In this document: in pieces, positions 38,871 through 51,700 of the stretch
Layout: every line of letters begins with the position of its first letter
How positions within the stretch are numbered: position 1 is the stretch's first letter
Source: Dioscorea cayenensis subsp. rotundata
Taxonomy: Eukaryota; Streptophyta; Magnoliopsida; Dioscoreales; Dioscoreaceae
Direction: 5' to 3'
DNA: 64,000 nt
Assembly (NCBI RefSeq): GCF_009730915.1
Contig: NC_052489.1
Span: 868,001-932,000, forward strand
Notes under the pieces: generated by a model
Databases searched by the model: none
Told to the model about the DNA's origin: nothing
The model's input: only the letters and a program-made list of their open reading frames with translations
Made by a program: the position numbers and the translations under genes

Positions 38871-40084
38871 TAATTTTTCTACAATTATTTTTATTTTATT
38901 TTTATGATAAGTTAATTGCTATTTTTAAATAATATTTGGAAATAAATATTCTGATTTATTATCATATATTTATATGTAATTAATGTAAATAATTAATGGA
39001 TATTTATTCATTTTGGACAATTTATTTATCAAATTTAATTTTCTAAATATATATCTCAGTGGTGGATATATTATATTAAAAAAATATTTGTAAGTCAAAG
39101 GCTTATATACATTTGTATACACTTACACTTAAAAGAAAACATACGATAATAATTGAAAAGTTCATGATATCATGTACAAAAATTATATATATATATATAT
39201 ATAATTTATAGACTGACATTACGCTCAAAGGATGGTCACTCTTTCTCTTACCATGATGCGAGCTCAATTCATTTTTTTCACAATATTAGTTAAAATGAGT
39301 GATTTATTCATCTTATTATATATATATATATATATATATATTGGTAAAGGGATATATGAAAATAATTTTATAATAGTCTAAATTATTTTTAATCAATATT
39401 GTTTTTTTATGATAACTTTTGTTCTTTATATTGATTTTCAAAAGTCATGCACGATAAACCAATCCATGCATAGTACTAAAAAAAGCCATATTGACAATTA
39501 TCTATAATACATGATATAAAAATACAATTAAGTAAAAAACATTGTTAGGTTATCATGACAAATACTTTGACTAAATTTGCAACTAAGAGTTATTATTGAT
39601 TGGGATGAACAACTATCTAATAAGTTAAGTTTTTTTTTCATATTATAATTGTTAAAACGATTTGAAGAAAATTTTTTAAAAATTTTTAATGGTGATATGA
39701 GGGAGTTGTTTGATTTAATATCACAATGGAATTATACTTGTTTCTTGATATGCAGGGGCGAAGAAAAAGATTGCAATTTGCAGGGAGTGGGCAAAATACA
39801 AACTAAAAAAATAAAAAAATTTAAATTTAAATTTAAAAATTATTAATTTAGCCATAAAAATATAGTTTACTTTGTGTAACATTAGCTTTTATATTGGATA
39901 GATAGGATAAAAAAAGCATTTTTACTTGCAATATAGAATTCAAACGATTTAAAAATATAGGTACAAAAAAACTAGACAATGAACCAAATTAAAATAATAA
40001 TATATGAAGCAAACTTCTCGATGTTGGTTTCATTATCTATTTAAATAAAAAGGATATTTTTAACATAATTAACTTTTCATTGTT
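38871..40084. other. AT-rich spacer with (AT)n runs
   Basis: Very AT-rich, with (AT)n tracts at about 39185-39203 and 39318-39341. No gene, RNA or clear transposon end was found before the assembly gap. Confidence 0.6.
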
Positions 40085-41084
40085 NNNNNNNNNNNNNNNN
40101 NNNNNNNNNNNNNNNNNNNNNNNNNNNNNNNNNNNNNNNNNNNNNNNNNNNNNNNNNNNNNNNNNNNNNNNNNNNNNNNNNNNNNNNNNNNNNNNNNNNN
40201 NNNNNNNNNNNNNNNNNNNNNNNNNNNNNNNNNNNNNNNNNNNNNNNNNNNNNNNNNNNNNNNNNNNNNNNNNNNNNNNNNNNNNNNNNNNNNNNNNNNN
40301 NNNNNNNNNNNNNNNNNNNNNNNNNNNNNNNNNNNNNNNNNNNNNNNNNNNNNNNNNNNNNNNNNNNNNNNNNNNNNNNNNNNNNNNNNNNNNNNNNNNN
40401 NNNNNNNNNNNNNNNNNNNNNNNNNNNNNNNNNNNNNNNNNNNNNNNNNNNNNNNNNNNNNNNNNNNNNNNNNNNNNNNNNNNNNNNNNNNNNNNNNNNN
40501 NNNNNNNNNNNNNNNNNNNNNNNNNNNNNNNNNNNNNNNNNNNNNNNNNNNNNNNNNNNNNNNNNNNNNNNNNNNNNNNNNNNNNNNNNNNNNNNNNNNN
40601 NNNNNNNNNNNNNNNNNNNNNNNNNNNNNNNNNNNNNNNNNNNNNNNNNNNNNNNNNNNNNNNNNNNNNNNNNNNNNNNNNNNNNNNNNNNNNNNNNNNN
40701 NNNNNNNNNNNNNNNNNNNNNNNNNNNNNNNNNNNNNNNNNNNNNNNNNNNNNNNNNNNNNNNNNNNNNNNNNNNNNNNNNNNNNNNNNNNNNNNNNNNN
40801 NNNNNNNNNNNNNNNNNNNNNNNNNNNNNNNNNNNNNNNNNNNNNNNNNNNNNNNNNNNNNNNNNNNNNNNNNNNNNNNNNNNNNNNNNNNNNNNNNNNN
40901 NNNNNNNNNNNNNNNNNNNNNNNNNNNNNNNNNNNNNNNNNNNNNNNNNNNNNNNNNNNNNNNNNNNNNNNNNNNNNNNNNNNNNNNNNNNNNNNNNNNN
41001 NNNNNNNNNNNNNNNNNNNNNNNNNNNNNNNNNNNNNNNNNNNNNNNNNNNNNNNNNNNNNNNNNNNNNNNNNNNNNNNNNNNN
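40085..41084. other. Assembly gap, exactly 1,000 N
   Basis: A run of 1,000 undetermined bases, a round number that suggests a scaffolding placeholder of unknown true length. The first base after it (41085) corresponds to 56299, inside the first visible PPR exon of the second repeat unit. Confidence 0.99.
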
Positions 41085-41103
41085 GTAGAATGGTGTTGCA
41101 CAA
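41085..41103 (-). pseudogene. Edge of a second PPR exon, cut by the assembly gap
   Basis: The minus strand reads ...CCCAG|TTGTGCAACACCATTCTAC and then runs into Ns. This is the start of the first visible PPR exon seen intact at 56317. The rest of this PPR copy, if present, must be in the gap. In this copy the codon before the acceptor reads CAA where copy 2 has TAA. Confidence 0.6.
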
Positions 41104-41369
41104 CTGGGTTGATTTGCAGGAATTCTCATTCTCAAGAGAAGTGAGTATGAGAAGAAGAGGAAAGACAGAGAGAGGGAAACAAGATTCAGGCCAAAGATGC
41201 CTCCCATTCTATTCATCATCATTCTTATAGTCCCTCATTACAGAATCATAACAACCTGTAATAATTTGGTAGCTGGCATCTCTATCGAACACCTACTGTG
41301 CCAGGACAAACGTGCTAAATGAATAACACCCCCTACTAATCCTTTAATCTCCCTAATTACAACCATTCA

Positions 41370-41730
41370 CCATAAGTACTTAAACTGCCAAAGCAAGTGA
41401 CTGAACCTTTTCGTCACTATCAAAGCCCATCTAAGAAGCCCATAAGTACTTAAATTGCCAAGCAAGTGAGTGAACCTTTTCGTCACTATCAAAGCCCATC
41501 TAAGAAGCCCATCTAATGTCCCGGAAACTAGACCTGTTATTGCCTCAAACTTCCAGTGGCCTAAAGCGGCTACGATCCCTCTAAAGCCGGTCGCGGAGGG
41601 ATTCCTCCGCGATAGCTAGTTAGCGAGTGAGGTCTATGAAACTGCTCATTGACACCATATATCCCAGATTTACGTGAAGGAAGTAAGGATTTCGACTTTT
41701 CCGTGAAACCGTTCATTTGACACGTATATC
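41370..41730 (-). pseudogene. Relic PPR fragments in copy 1
   Basis: Two tandem units (about 41370-41439 and 41440-41509) match the last coding exon of the neighbouring PPR gene, including GACGAAAAGGTTC and TTGGCAATTTAA on the minus strand. Further right (about 41640-41730) are fragments resembling the PPR exon near 55075-55125 (TTCATTGACACC, CCCAGATTT). The order on the minus strand (internal exon, then C-terminal exon) is that of the gene, so this is a decayed, partly tandem-duplicated PPR copy. Confidence 0.6.
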
Positions 41731-41761
41731 TCTGTGGACTGACCAAAGTTAGAATAATCAA

Positions 41762-43257
41762 AGCATTGTTTTTTTCCCCTTATTTCCCTTCCCTTTTTGT
41801 CAAGTTGCTCTCAAATCTAGTGATAATGATGTGGACCCCCGCCCATGCATTAAACCTTGCTTAGGATGCTAATCATTTGTTTTTCTTTTTTTCCCTTAAT
41901 CCTTCTTCTCCTTGTCATCTTGTTGTTAAAATTTTGTTAGAATGAGGAATTCCCGGAGGATTTTTTGGGTTCCATCACATCCATGTTTTGCTATCAAACC
42001 AAGTTTCAACCTCCTTGCCTCCTTCCTCCCTCCCTTGCTTTCTTCATCTCCTTGGTTTCCATTACTTCTCCACTTAGAGCTTCAAAGGTGAGGAGCATTT
42101 CGGAGCACTGTAGCGACCGATGATCAAGCTGGAGAGGAGATCGTCATTGCCAACTTGTCACCAAACCTAGAGGTATAGTTATTGATGATTGTCCACCCTC
42201 GATCAAAAAGCTTAACCTCCCATTCATAGCATGTTTGTATGCCAAGATGAAAAAAATTGTTTGTTTATATGCTTATGTTTGCTTCAAGATTTTTTACCCC
42301 TTTTTGAAGGAATATATATAGGCATATATTTGCATGAAACTGCAGCCTTCTTGAAGGTATATTTATGCTTATTTTTACACCAAAACCTGCAGCCATGCAG
42401 CCATGCAGCCATTTGAGTGTTTATATGGCCATATTCTTGCATGAAAACCTGCAGCCATATGAGTGTTTTTATGGCCATATTCTTGCATGAAAACCTGCAA
42501 CCTGTTAATGTTTTTTTTAAACTCATTAGAAACCCAAGCTTTATGCTTGTAAATTATTTGTTTTGCATATATTCTTGTTTCTTTCAAGCATGCTTAAGGG
42601 CCAACTAGTGCATGCTTAGAAGAACACACTCACCTTCTAAATTCTGCAGCCTTAGAATGTGTGTTTTTGCATTTGAAAGTGACCTTGCAGTCCTTGGGTA
42701 ATCTTAGGTAGTTACCTTGATGAAGACCAACAACCCTAGTTATGTTGTTCATTTTATGTTTAGATTGGTTAATTATTTCTTGAGTTGTAATGGTTGCCAA
42801 TCCTTGGGTTATAGGACCGCTTGAGAAGTGGCTTTGGGTCTTCACATTGTGTATTGGAGTAGAATATTTTTAAAGTAAGTAATCCCTTGAACTCTTGTAT
42901 TTAAAATTTTATTATTTTGAGTTTATCATATATAAATGTTCTGAAAATTATTATGATTATTCTTTGAAATTATTTTGGAAATGCCATCACATTTTATTAC
43001 TTATGTTTTGCATAAATAACTCTTAGACTTAGTTGGAAGCATGGTTTTTACCTTAGCAATATTTATATTTATTTATTATTATTTTTCTTATGAGATGTTT
43101 GTTTTAGTGAAAGCTTGGTATTTCTTATGTCTTAATGTGGGAATCCGGCCAAAGCTGGAAGTTGGCATTTTCATATATATATATATATATATAGACATAT
43201 GTGTGTGTAGTAATTATTATTCATTTATTTATTCTGTATTCTTGGCTTGAAAATGGG
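41762..43257. repeat. Repeat-derived leader region with 46-bp minisatellite (copy 1)
   Basis: Contains TC-rich low-complexity sequence and a minisatellite at about 42390-42500, where a 46-bp unit (TGAGTGTTT...TTCTTGCATGAAAACCTGCA) occurs twice, preceded by three GCAGCCAT units. It may be part of an old LTR element. The same sequence is at about 56957-58451 in copy 2. Short open frames across the minisatellite are not credible genes. Confidence 0.6.
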
Positions 43258-46224
43258 TGTCACACCCACCCCTTCTACTGAGGTAAATGTGGCACCCATC
43301 AGTTAAAATTCCCTTTTAACTGGAAACTGACACCCTGCTTTAAACAAAATCAGACCTACAAATCACAATTTACAACTTCACACCAAATACAGGTTCAAAT
43401 ACAGAAATACAATAAATACAAATACTCAAATTTGCGGGTACAACCGCTACAAGATCACCACACCAATAACAAGAAAGAAAGAAAGAGGGACCCACTGCAA
43501 TCCTGGACTCAACCCTGACTAGCGCTATACTCAATCAGGTAATATAGGGTCCTGCTCCTGCAGCTACAGCACATTCAGTTGGTCGGTAGTGGCTTAATAA
43601 TTTCAAATATTTAAATACAGTATATATAAAGTATATAAATACCAACTGCTCAAATAATTTTCCAACTTTTCCAAAATACCAGAATTCTAGCAAAATACAA
43701 TCTTTAAAGAACTCTTGAAACATAAATTCAACATAGATCAACATCAATTTGATTTTCTCAGAAAACACAAATTTCGTGAGAGACTGCCCTCATCACAATT
43801 CAAAAATAACATAAATCTCAAATTCAAAAATACTGAATACCCAACACTCACCCAAAGATAACATGGTCTAGAAAACTCTCTAAACCTTCTGTGGCTGCTA
43901 GAGTTCGGGAGCCGTCGAGGAACTCATGTCCCTTAACGCTGACCCATCGGTTCACCCGGTCGGTGACCCTGGCCACCCGATGAATATCCGATCCAGGGGC
44001 TCTACACTCCCCACCGAGCCGGCCCTCGTAGTAATCAATACCCAGGGTCCACCACGCCACCTCTAAAAGGCGGCCCGTGGGGACCCACTCATCGCGATGA
44101 GTCGGGGCCTTAGCCCGTCACCATCAAAACCATCAAGTAAATACAAATGAATAATACCATCTCAGTATAAATCATAACACATGATCCTTTTTCGAGACAG
44201 GTATTCACATCACGGAAATAAACATTATTTTCCACAAAGCCAATGCCAAACGTATAATAATGCATAATACCGAGTAAAAGCCCGGATTCACGACACCATT
44301 CCTATACCGGGGAATGAAAACCAATTCTACTAATAATGCTCGATAAAAACATCTTTAATATGCTCACATGGTTTCGCAAAATCACTCCAAATCAAAGCAT
44401 ATATACCCATCAAAAATAAATACAAGAATTGAATAATTAAATCACATATACATGTATTTTTCACTATTCACAAATCACGTATAATTATACAAAACTGATG
44501 TATCAATACGGTTTTCATGGCACATCGTAGGAAAAATAAATATAAGTATATTTCGACCTTATACGAAATTAAACATGATAAAATGAAATACTTAAACATT
44601 TATTTCCAAAATACTAGCCATTAAACAATTATTTCAAAATAATAATAATTAATCAATTATTTAAAATAATAGCCACTACCAACTCACTCCGGTGTCCTTG
44701 GGTTCCTTCCCTAGGCCCGGAACTCTCTCCTAAGCCTCGAACAACACCCTAGATGAATAACATAATAAAATAAATTAACGATTATGACAACTAAAAACAT
44801 AATTGAACCCAGATGAAAAATACATGAAAGCGATAGCAGACTCTCTAATTGGGCCCCTCACTCCAATCGGTTCAAACTCGACCTTGCATAATCAAAGCTG
44901 GTCTCCAATTGCACTTAAGCCAACTCGATTTGGGGCTGAACCATTTATGAACCAACCTGAACCAACCTCGATTCTGCCGAACCAAGATCAAATTCACTCG
45001 AACCAAACTCAAATTCACTGAACCGGGTTTAATTAAACCCACTAGCCTTGAACCAACTTAATTCTTATACAAATTTCGTTGAACTAACTTGGTTCGCCCA
45101 AAACCCTTAGGGCCAACATCCAAAACCAAACCCAAAATCAACTTCAACCAATTTAATTCAACCAAACCATTCAAGTCCAACTACACTTTCAACTTGATTT
45201 GATCAAACCCGGCACTGGATCAATTCAATTAAACACAACCAAATCAATTCTCATCCAAACCCAATTCCAATTCAATTAAAATGAACTTGGTTAAACCAAA
45301 TCAAACTCAACTCAATCAATTCAATTCAACTCAACCAAATCAATTTTGGCTAAACCCAACCAATTCCAATCCAACCATCATCATTAACACCTTAATCATC
45401 ATAATCATCAACTTAATTAACTAAACCAAACTCTAATCTCGGTGCTACAGTAATTGCTACAGTAAAACCGAAAATCTCATCCTCTATTCAAGCTAGATTC
45501 ATCACAAATACTAGTATTTTTTTCCAAATAACTCAAGCATTCATCATCCATCAACAATAAAACCATGATTATTTCTACTCAAATCTATCATTTTTCTTCA
45601 TCAAATAACCAATATATACATATATACATGCATACATACATCCATGCCAAAAATAATACAAGGAAGCCTCTTACCAAGCCAAGTCATCCCTCCGGCGAGC
45701 TCCCTCCGACGATCTCCAAGTTTTTCTCTTTAAAAACCTCTAATTTCTCCCATTTCTTCATAACTCTCGGGTTACTGTAGCAAAATGGTGGAGAAGAAGA
45801 TGAACAACACAAGCTCTAGATTTTTCTCTCAATTAACTCTTCAGCCGAAATTCACTTTTAGTCCCTGAAAAGATAATTTCTTACAAAACAGTCCCTGAAA
45901 AACTCCCAAATGGTCCTTGAATTATGAAATAGTATTCTCAAAAGGTCCTTTCAAATTACCCAACGGTCCCCAGGTTATAACACAACATTTTAAAAAGATC
46001 CCTTCCATCTTACCTTTCAGTCCTCGGATTCCATAAACATTTCATGTCCATCCTTTTCATTTATTCTTTAACCCAAAATCTTTTAAAAACTTTTACATTT
46101 AAGTCCTTGTTCTTTCCACTTGGGTTTCTCACCAAAATTACTCTGTACAAAAATCTTACTGCAACTGTAGCATTAAACTAAATATATTTTTTTCAGTAAT
46201 TATCCAAAGGTTCAGGGTATTACA
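43258..46224. mobile_element. Solo LTR (2,967 bp) of an LTR retrotransposon
   Basis: Starts TGTCACACCC and ends GGGTATTACA, a TG...CA terminus typical of plant Ty3/gypsy LTRs in either orientation. It is flanked by a 5-bp target duplication ATGGG (43253-43257 and 46225-46229). Copy 2 has the empty site (single ATGGG at 58452-58456). No internal second LTR, primer-binding site, gag or pol was found, so a solo LTR left by LTR-LTR recombination is the best reading. Contains several CTACAGTA-like motifs and a GC-richer patch near 43900-44120. A non-autonomous element without internal repeats is the alternative. Confidence 0.88.
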
Positions 46225-48714
46225 ATGGGTATATTCTTATACATATAATTTATTTTTTTTATTTTAATTTGAATACTTGGAAAATATCTGTGAATATTCT
46301 ATTTTCTTGGCTTTGAATGCATCTAAATATTTTTGGTCTCCAAATGAGGCGATATGCAACCCACGTCGCTGGGGGTTAAACCCACTGACCTTGTCGACAA
46401 GTAATTTTTGGGAAAAGCGAGATGCGGTTTCACTGCCAGTGTCAGATTCGGTGAAATAATCAACGACCATACGTATTCAGGTCTCGGGTCACCTAGGGTA
46501 AATAAATGATTTACATTATTTTTGGCTTGGAGTGCATCACAGGGATAAACAAATGATCTTTGGCACTGACAGTGAATTTGGAGACACACACACTTGAATC
46601 TGCTACTTTTTGGCTTTGCTCCTTTTGATTTTGATTTTTACGTAAAAAAACACAAATATTTGTCACGCCTTGAAATTTACGTATTTTTTTGATATACGTA
46701 TTTTCGGGTTTTGAATTTCGGTAAATCATATTTGGAAATATCCTTTCATTAGAATATTTCACTTTGTATTTTGTTTTGTTTAAATTATGTTTTGAAGACC
46801 TATGTTCATTTCTGGTGAATTATTATTTGCAGTTTCGAAATCTGGTTTTCTTTTGATTTTAGTTATCTTGATTAGCATTATTACTTGAGAACTATATCTC
46901 TGATAAATTATTTATTTTGTACTTGTCTAAACTATGTTTAAACTTTGAATTATTCTTATTATCAGATATCGAGTTTCATAAACCATGTTGTTTTAAACAA
47001 TTTCTGGTTTAAAAAATAAAAACAAAACCCAACTCTGCATGCTTTAATTTTTCTTTTTTTCAATTGACATGTTTGGATATATGTATAAAAATAGAGTAGT
47101 AAATGTATGTTTTTCAAAGATACTTCAACTATCATCATCAACATATAAAAAATCAACATATATATATATACACCTTTTTATAATTTTTTTTTTTTTTGAA
47201 AAGGTGGATAAATTACTTTAATTAAGCTGAAAACACAGTATAAACTCAAACCGACACAAAAGCATAACAAAACCCCTCACACCACAAGACTATTTCTATA
47301 ATTTTACTACCATCTAATATTATAATCAAAATAAAAATTAAAAATAGATTATTGTTGAAATAGTACAATAAAATATAACAAAATATATGAATTCAGGAGA
47401 CGGTAAACTGGGGAAATATATATGTTCTAAATTATGTAACAATTTTTTTAAACTAGGTTCATGAACTCCAATTTGTACAATAATTTAGCTTTCTAACATT
47501 GAAAGCTTTGACCAGTGAATTATATCACCTAAAAAATCACTAGTAAACTCATTTTTAAGTAAAAATGTTTGAAAAATCTAACAAAACTAAAGGTTTATTA
47601 ATGGTGGACAACATAAACATAAATATTTTTTATTTGTGTTTGATATCCAAGAAGATGGAGTTGTTTCAAAGCTTTCAATCAGTTGTTTAGTTGATAATTA
47701 ATTAAGTCAATGCTAAGCAAGAGTTGCTTTTGCTTAACACAGTAAGTTACATTTAGATTAAAGTAAAATTTTCCTTTATATATTTGAATAAAAATGTAAA
47801 TCTGATGACTAATTTTTATGGTGAGAATTAAGGTTTATATACTTTTACCTAAAAGAACTCCTCAATTTTTATTATAAATTATTGCAATTATATATAATCT
47901 TTTTTTAAAAAAATAAGCTATAAATTATATTAAAAAATAAAAAGCAAGTACAAAGATAGACATAAAGGCAAAGACAAAACAAAGGCCAAAGCAAAACATA
48001 TATGCAATGCCATCTCCTTTGGGAAAAAAAAGGTTGGCAGTCTTACACAAGCAAGCATAAATTCTCCTATATAATTTTGATTAATATTTAATGAATTTAG
48101 TCTACTTCCAATTAAATGTAGAAGATATGTTGTTGTTGTTTATTGAAGAGATGTGTTAGTTTAAGACTCAACGATATATATATTGATTTCAAATTATTTG
48201 TTCTTTATGAAAATTAAGGGATTCACGTCAATATAATAGCTAGGTTCAATGGAAAAAGAAGAAAAAAAATATTAGACATGCCAATTTATAGAAATTTATA
48301 ACACAATATATATATATAGCTCCTTAATTACTAGCCAGGTATTAATTTTCAAAATGATTTAATTAATTAAAATATCTTAATTCTGTCACTGATCCCTTTG
48401 GAGGTGGAGTTCAATGAAAGCAAAGCAAGGTATATATCCAATGCCCGGTCTCCTCAAAAGAAATTATTAAAGCCATGCATGCTTTATAATTCTTTAGCAA
48501 TAAAATAAAATAATAGTAAATATTTATACATAAATTAATTTGGTGGTGTTAGCTAGACAAGCAAGCACAAATTCTCTCACTCATGCAAGTTATGTATATA
48601 ATATCCCTCTCTAAGTCTCTCTATATATAAGTCCATGCATGGAATTAATTAATGCGCCATGACAAATTAAAACAGACAAACACATCGAGAGCGTGTGGGA
48701 TTGTGTAATTAAAT
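46225..48714 (+). other. NLR upstream region, copy 1
   Basis: AT-rich, colinear with about 58452-60889 in copy 2. The first 450 bases carry an unusual set of differences from copy 2 (see findings). No gene is recognised. The conserved stretch directly before the ATG, including CATGCATGGAATTAATTAATGC, is shared by both copies and should hold the promoter. Confidence 0.55.
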
Positions 48715-51700
48715 ATGTGGGTTGTTGATATGATGTTGCGGGTTGTGCTCTCGGTTGTGTTGTGGGTTGTGTTGTCCGTTGTTATACCAATGTTTGGCTT
48801 TGTTTTTATGATATATCTGGTTATGTTGTGGGTTGGTCTTTTTATGTTGTGGGTTGTTGGTCTTTTCATGTTGCGGGTTGCTCCTATGATCAGCGAAGTA
48901 AATCTACCAGACCCCCAGTTCGTTGATGCGCCTATAATAATAATAATATATAGCTTTGATAATATAGCGCCGCACGTTGTTCTTAAGATGTTACGGATCA
49001 TATCGCGGATGTTGCGGTATCAGATGAAGAAGAAAATGGAGAGAGTGAGGGATGATCTCAAGAAGTTACAAGAAAGGCTAGAAAAGGCCTACCGCAACTT
49101 GGAGTATGCTGATGAGGAGATGATGATTGTCCCGTATGGCACCACCAACACCTTGTTTCATAATTTGAGAGCTGTTTGTAATGACTTGCAAGACATCAGT
49201 GATGATTTATTTATGCATGAGGATAAATTGAAGACAATGGCTAGAATGCGGACTTACGAGGTACATTGCTTTTTATTTATTTCTTTATTTATTTATTTAT
49301 TTAATTAGTTTTTTTTATAAAGTGAATAAACCACTGCAGGTACACTGGTATTCTCCCTTCGTTTATGTATACCTGCACCTGATTTATTTCCCCCGGCAAA
49401 TTAATAGTCAAAATAAAACTCTTAAAAATATTGACTCTAGATTGGAAGAGATTCTCAAACAAGAGTTAAACAATGGTTTGACTTTATTTAATCTTAATAC
49501 CACTGTAGAACATGAAATTGATCTAGTTGGTGGAATAGAGCAGGATACTGAAAACCTAGTGGAGAAGTTAATGATCACCAGTAGTTCTCCTGGAGTCCAT
49601 GTTTATGGGATTGTTGGGGAGAGAGGCATTGGCAAAACAACTCTAGCTAGAAAAATCTTCAACCACCAAACAATTAAAGATAAATTCCATTCGCCACCTC
49701 CGATATGGGTAGATGTTCACATGAATTCTACTTTTCATACAATAATGAATTCCATAAATAAATTTGATGGTGATTTAATTCAAGATAAGGAAATTTTGGT
49801 GGTTCTCAATGATGTTAATGATTCAAAAGTACTAAAAGACATGACGGACTATATGCATTTAATCACTAATGCCAATGTCTTAGTTACAACTAGATATGAA
49901 AGTGTCATAACTCATGAGGGCATTTATAAAACATAAGTTGCCATTATTGTCCGAGGAGGATGGTTGGGCCTTGATGTGTAAATTATTATTTCATGATGGT
50001 GAAAAAGGGGAACATGCAACACTTTGAACAAATAGGTAAAAAGATGGTGAACAAGTGTCATGGCCTTCCACTTTCAATCAAAAACCATTGCTAGGATCCT
50101 AAATGCTAAAGAGAAAAAAATCATAGTGATAAAGTGGGAGAAGGTCCTAGAAAATATTATTGTTTCACTAGAACTCTCAAATAAAACACTACCTAAGACC
50201 GTTTATTTGCTCCCTTATGAGAACTTGTCACCTTATATCAAGCAATGCTTCATCTTCTGTGCTTTCTTCCCCGAGGATTGTATCTTCGAGAAGAACATTT
50301 TGATCCAACAATGGGTCATTGCTGGGCTCGTGAAAAAACCATCAATGTCAACAGAAGAAGAGAATGGAGAGATGCAGCTTTTGGAAGATGTAGCAAATGA
50401 TTACTACATGGAACTACTTGAAAGCAATATTTTACAACCTGCTGCAGAATGCCTTTATTATGATGATAAAGCCATGTTCCGAATGCATGGTAATATGCGC
50501 TCATTTGGTCAACATTTGGTTCAAAATTATGGTTATTTTCAAGGTGATGTAGAAGCATTGGAAGAAGCCGCAACTTCCCCCTCGTCATCTTCCGTACCAA
50601 AGCTACATCATTTGGTAATCACAAATACTTCACCATTGAATGTAATTCCAAATATTGTGAAAAAACAGACATCGGTGAGAACGCTCGTCTTCACAACCAA
50701 GCTTGAAATAACCAAGCTACCCGAAGATTTCTTCCAAAAGCTCAAGCTCTTGCGGATTTTGGATATAAGCGGCTCTGATTGTAGAGTCCTACCGAACTCT
50801 CTATTCAAGCTCGTGCACCTGCGTCACCTAAATCTGTCATGTTTGCCCATCAAGACACTTCCAGATGCCATAGGGAATCTCATCAATCTACAACACTTAA
50901 TCCTCAAGTATTGTGGAAGTCTACTACATCTCCCTGAGAGCATTCTAAGATTGCATAAGCTCAGGAGCATTGACGTTCACCAAACACCACTCATGAGCAT
51001 GCCATTTTGGATACATCAACTACCTCAATTGACTAGTCTCGTTGGATTCGTGGCAAGTGAATTCTCAAGTAAACTGAAGAAGCTCCAAACCCTCCACATT
51101 GTGAATTTGGAGGTTGTCAATGATCTTCCTCACAAGGTACTCCAAGAACATATTAATCTCACTAATCTCACGCTTTCTTGTCGAGGAGAGGGTCAACCAT
51201 ATGAAGAAGCCGAGAAGGAGAAAATGCAAAGAGTGCTTTGAGGCTCTCTACCCTTCGTCCACATTAATCCAACATATCAAGATCAATGGTTACTTTGGCC
51301 TAAAATTCCCTCGATGGATCATGGATTTACCTTTTTTTAAATTGAAAAGGCTTGACTTGCTCAAGTGTAAATATTGCACGGAACTTCCACCATTGTACCA
51401 CTTTCCTTTGTTGGAACACCTTCGTGTCGAAGATGCATGGTCCATAAAGCACATCGATTTAGACGCTGGACCGTGGAGCAATGTTCCTAGCTTAAAGTCA
51501 TTAATACTGAAAGACATGCCAGAGTGGGAAGAGTGGACATGGGAGCCATGTCAATCTCATTTGGTGAAGCCTGTCCTCGAATTACTGGAGATCATCAACT
51601 GTCCAAAGCTCAAGTCCCTTCCTCAAGGTCTTGCTTACCATGCAAGAAGTTTGGCCACTCTCACAATCTACAAAGCACACAGCCTTGAAAAAGTCGAAGG

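Noticed and set aside
40037-41222. Very long open frames across the N run on both strands
   Set aside because: They consist almost entirely of undetermined residues; only the short flanks are real sequence.
42390-42500. CRISPR-like spaced repeats
   Set aside because: The 46-bp units are adjacent tandem repeats without unique spacers, in a plant genome.
42284-42600. Small frames across the minisatellite, identical in both duplicates (also 57476-57809)
   Set aside because: They are conserved only because the DNA is duplicated; composition follows the repeat unit.
44803-45021. Open frame inside the solo LTR
   Set aside because: Low-complexity AACCAA-type sequence in an LTR; no gag or pol similarity.
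48645-49001. Minus-strand frame rich in Thr/Asn/Ile-Arg repeats
   Set aside because: It is the antisense of the GTTG minisatellite encoding the NLR N-terminus, which continues into a recognisable coiled coil on the plus strand.
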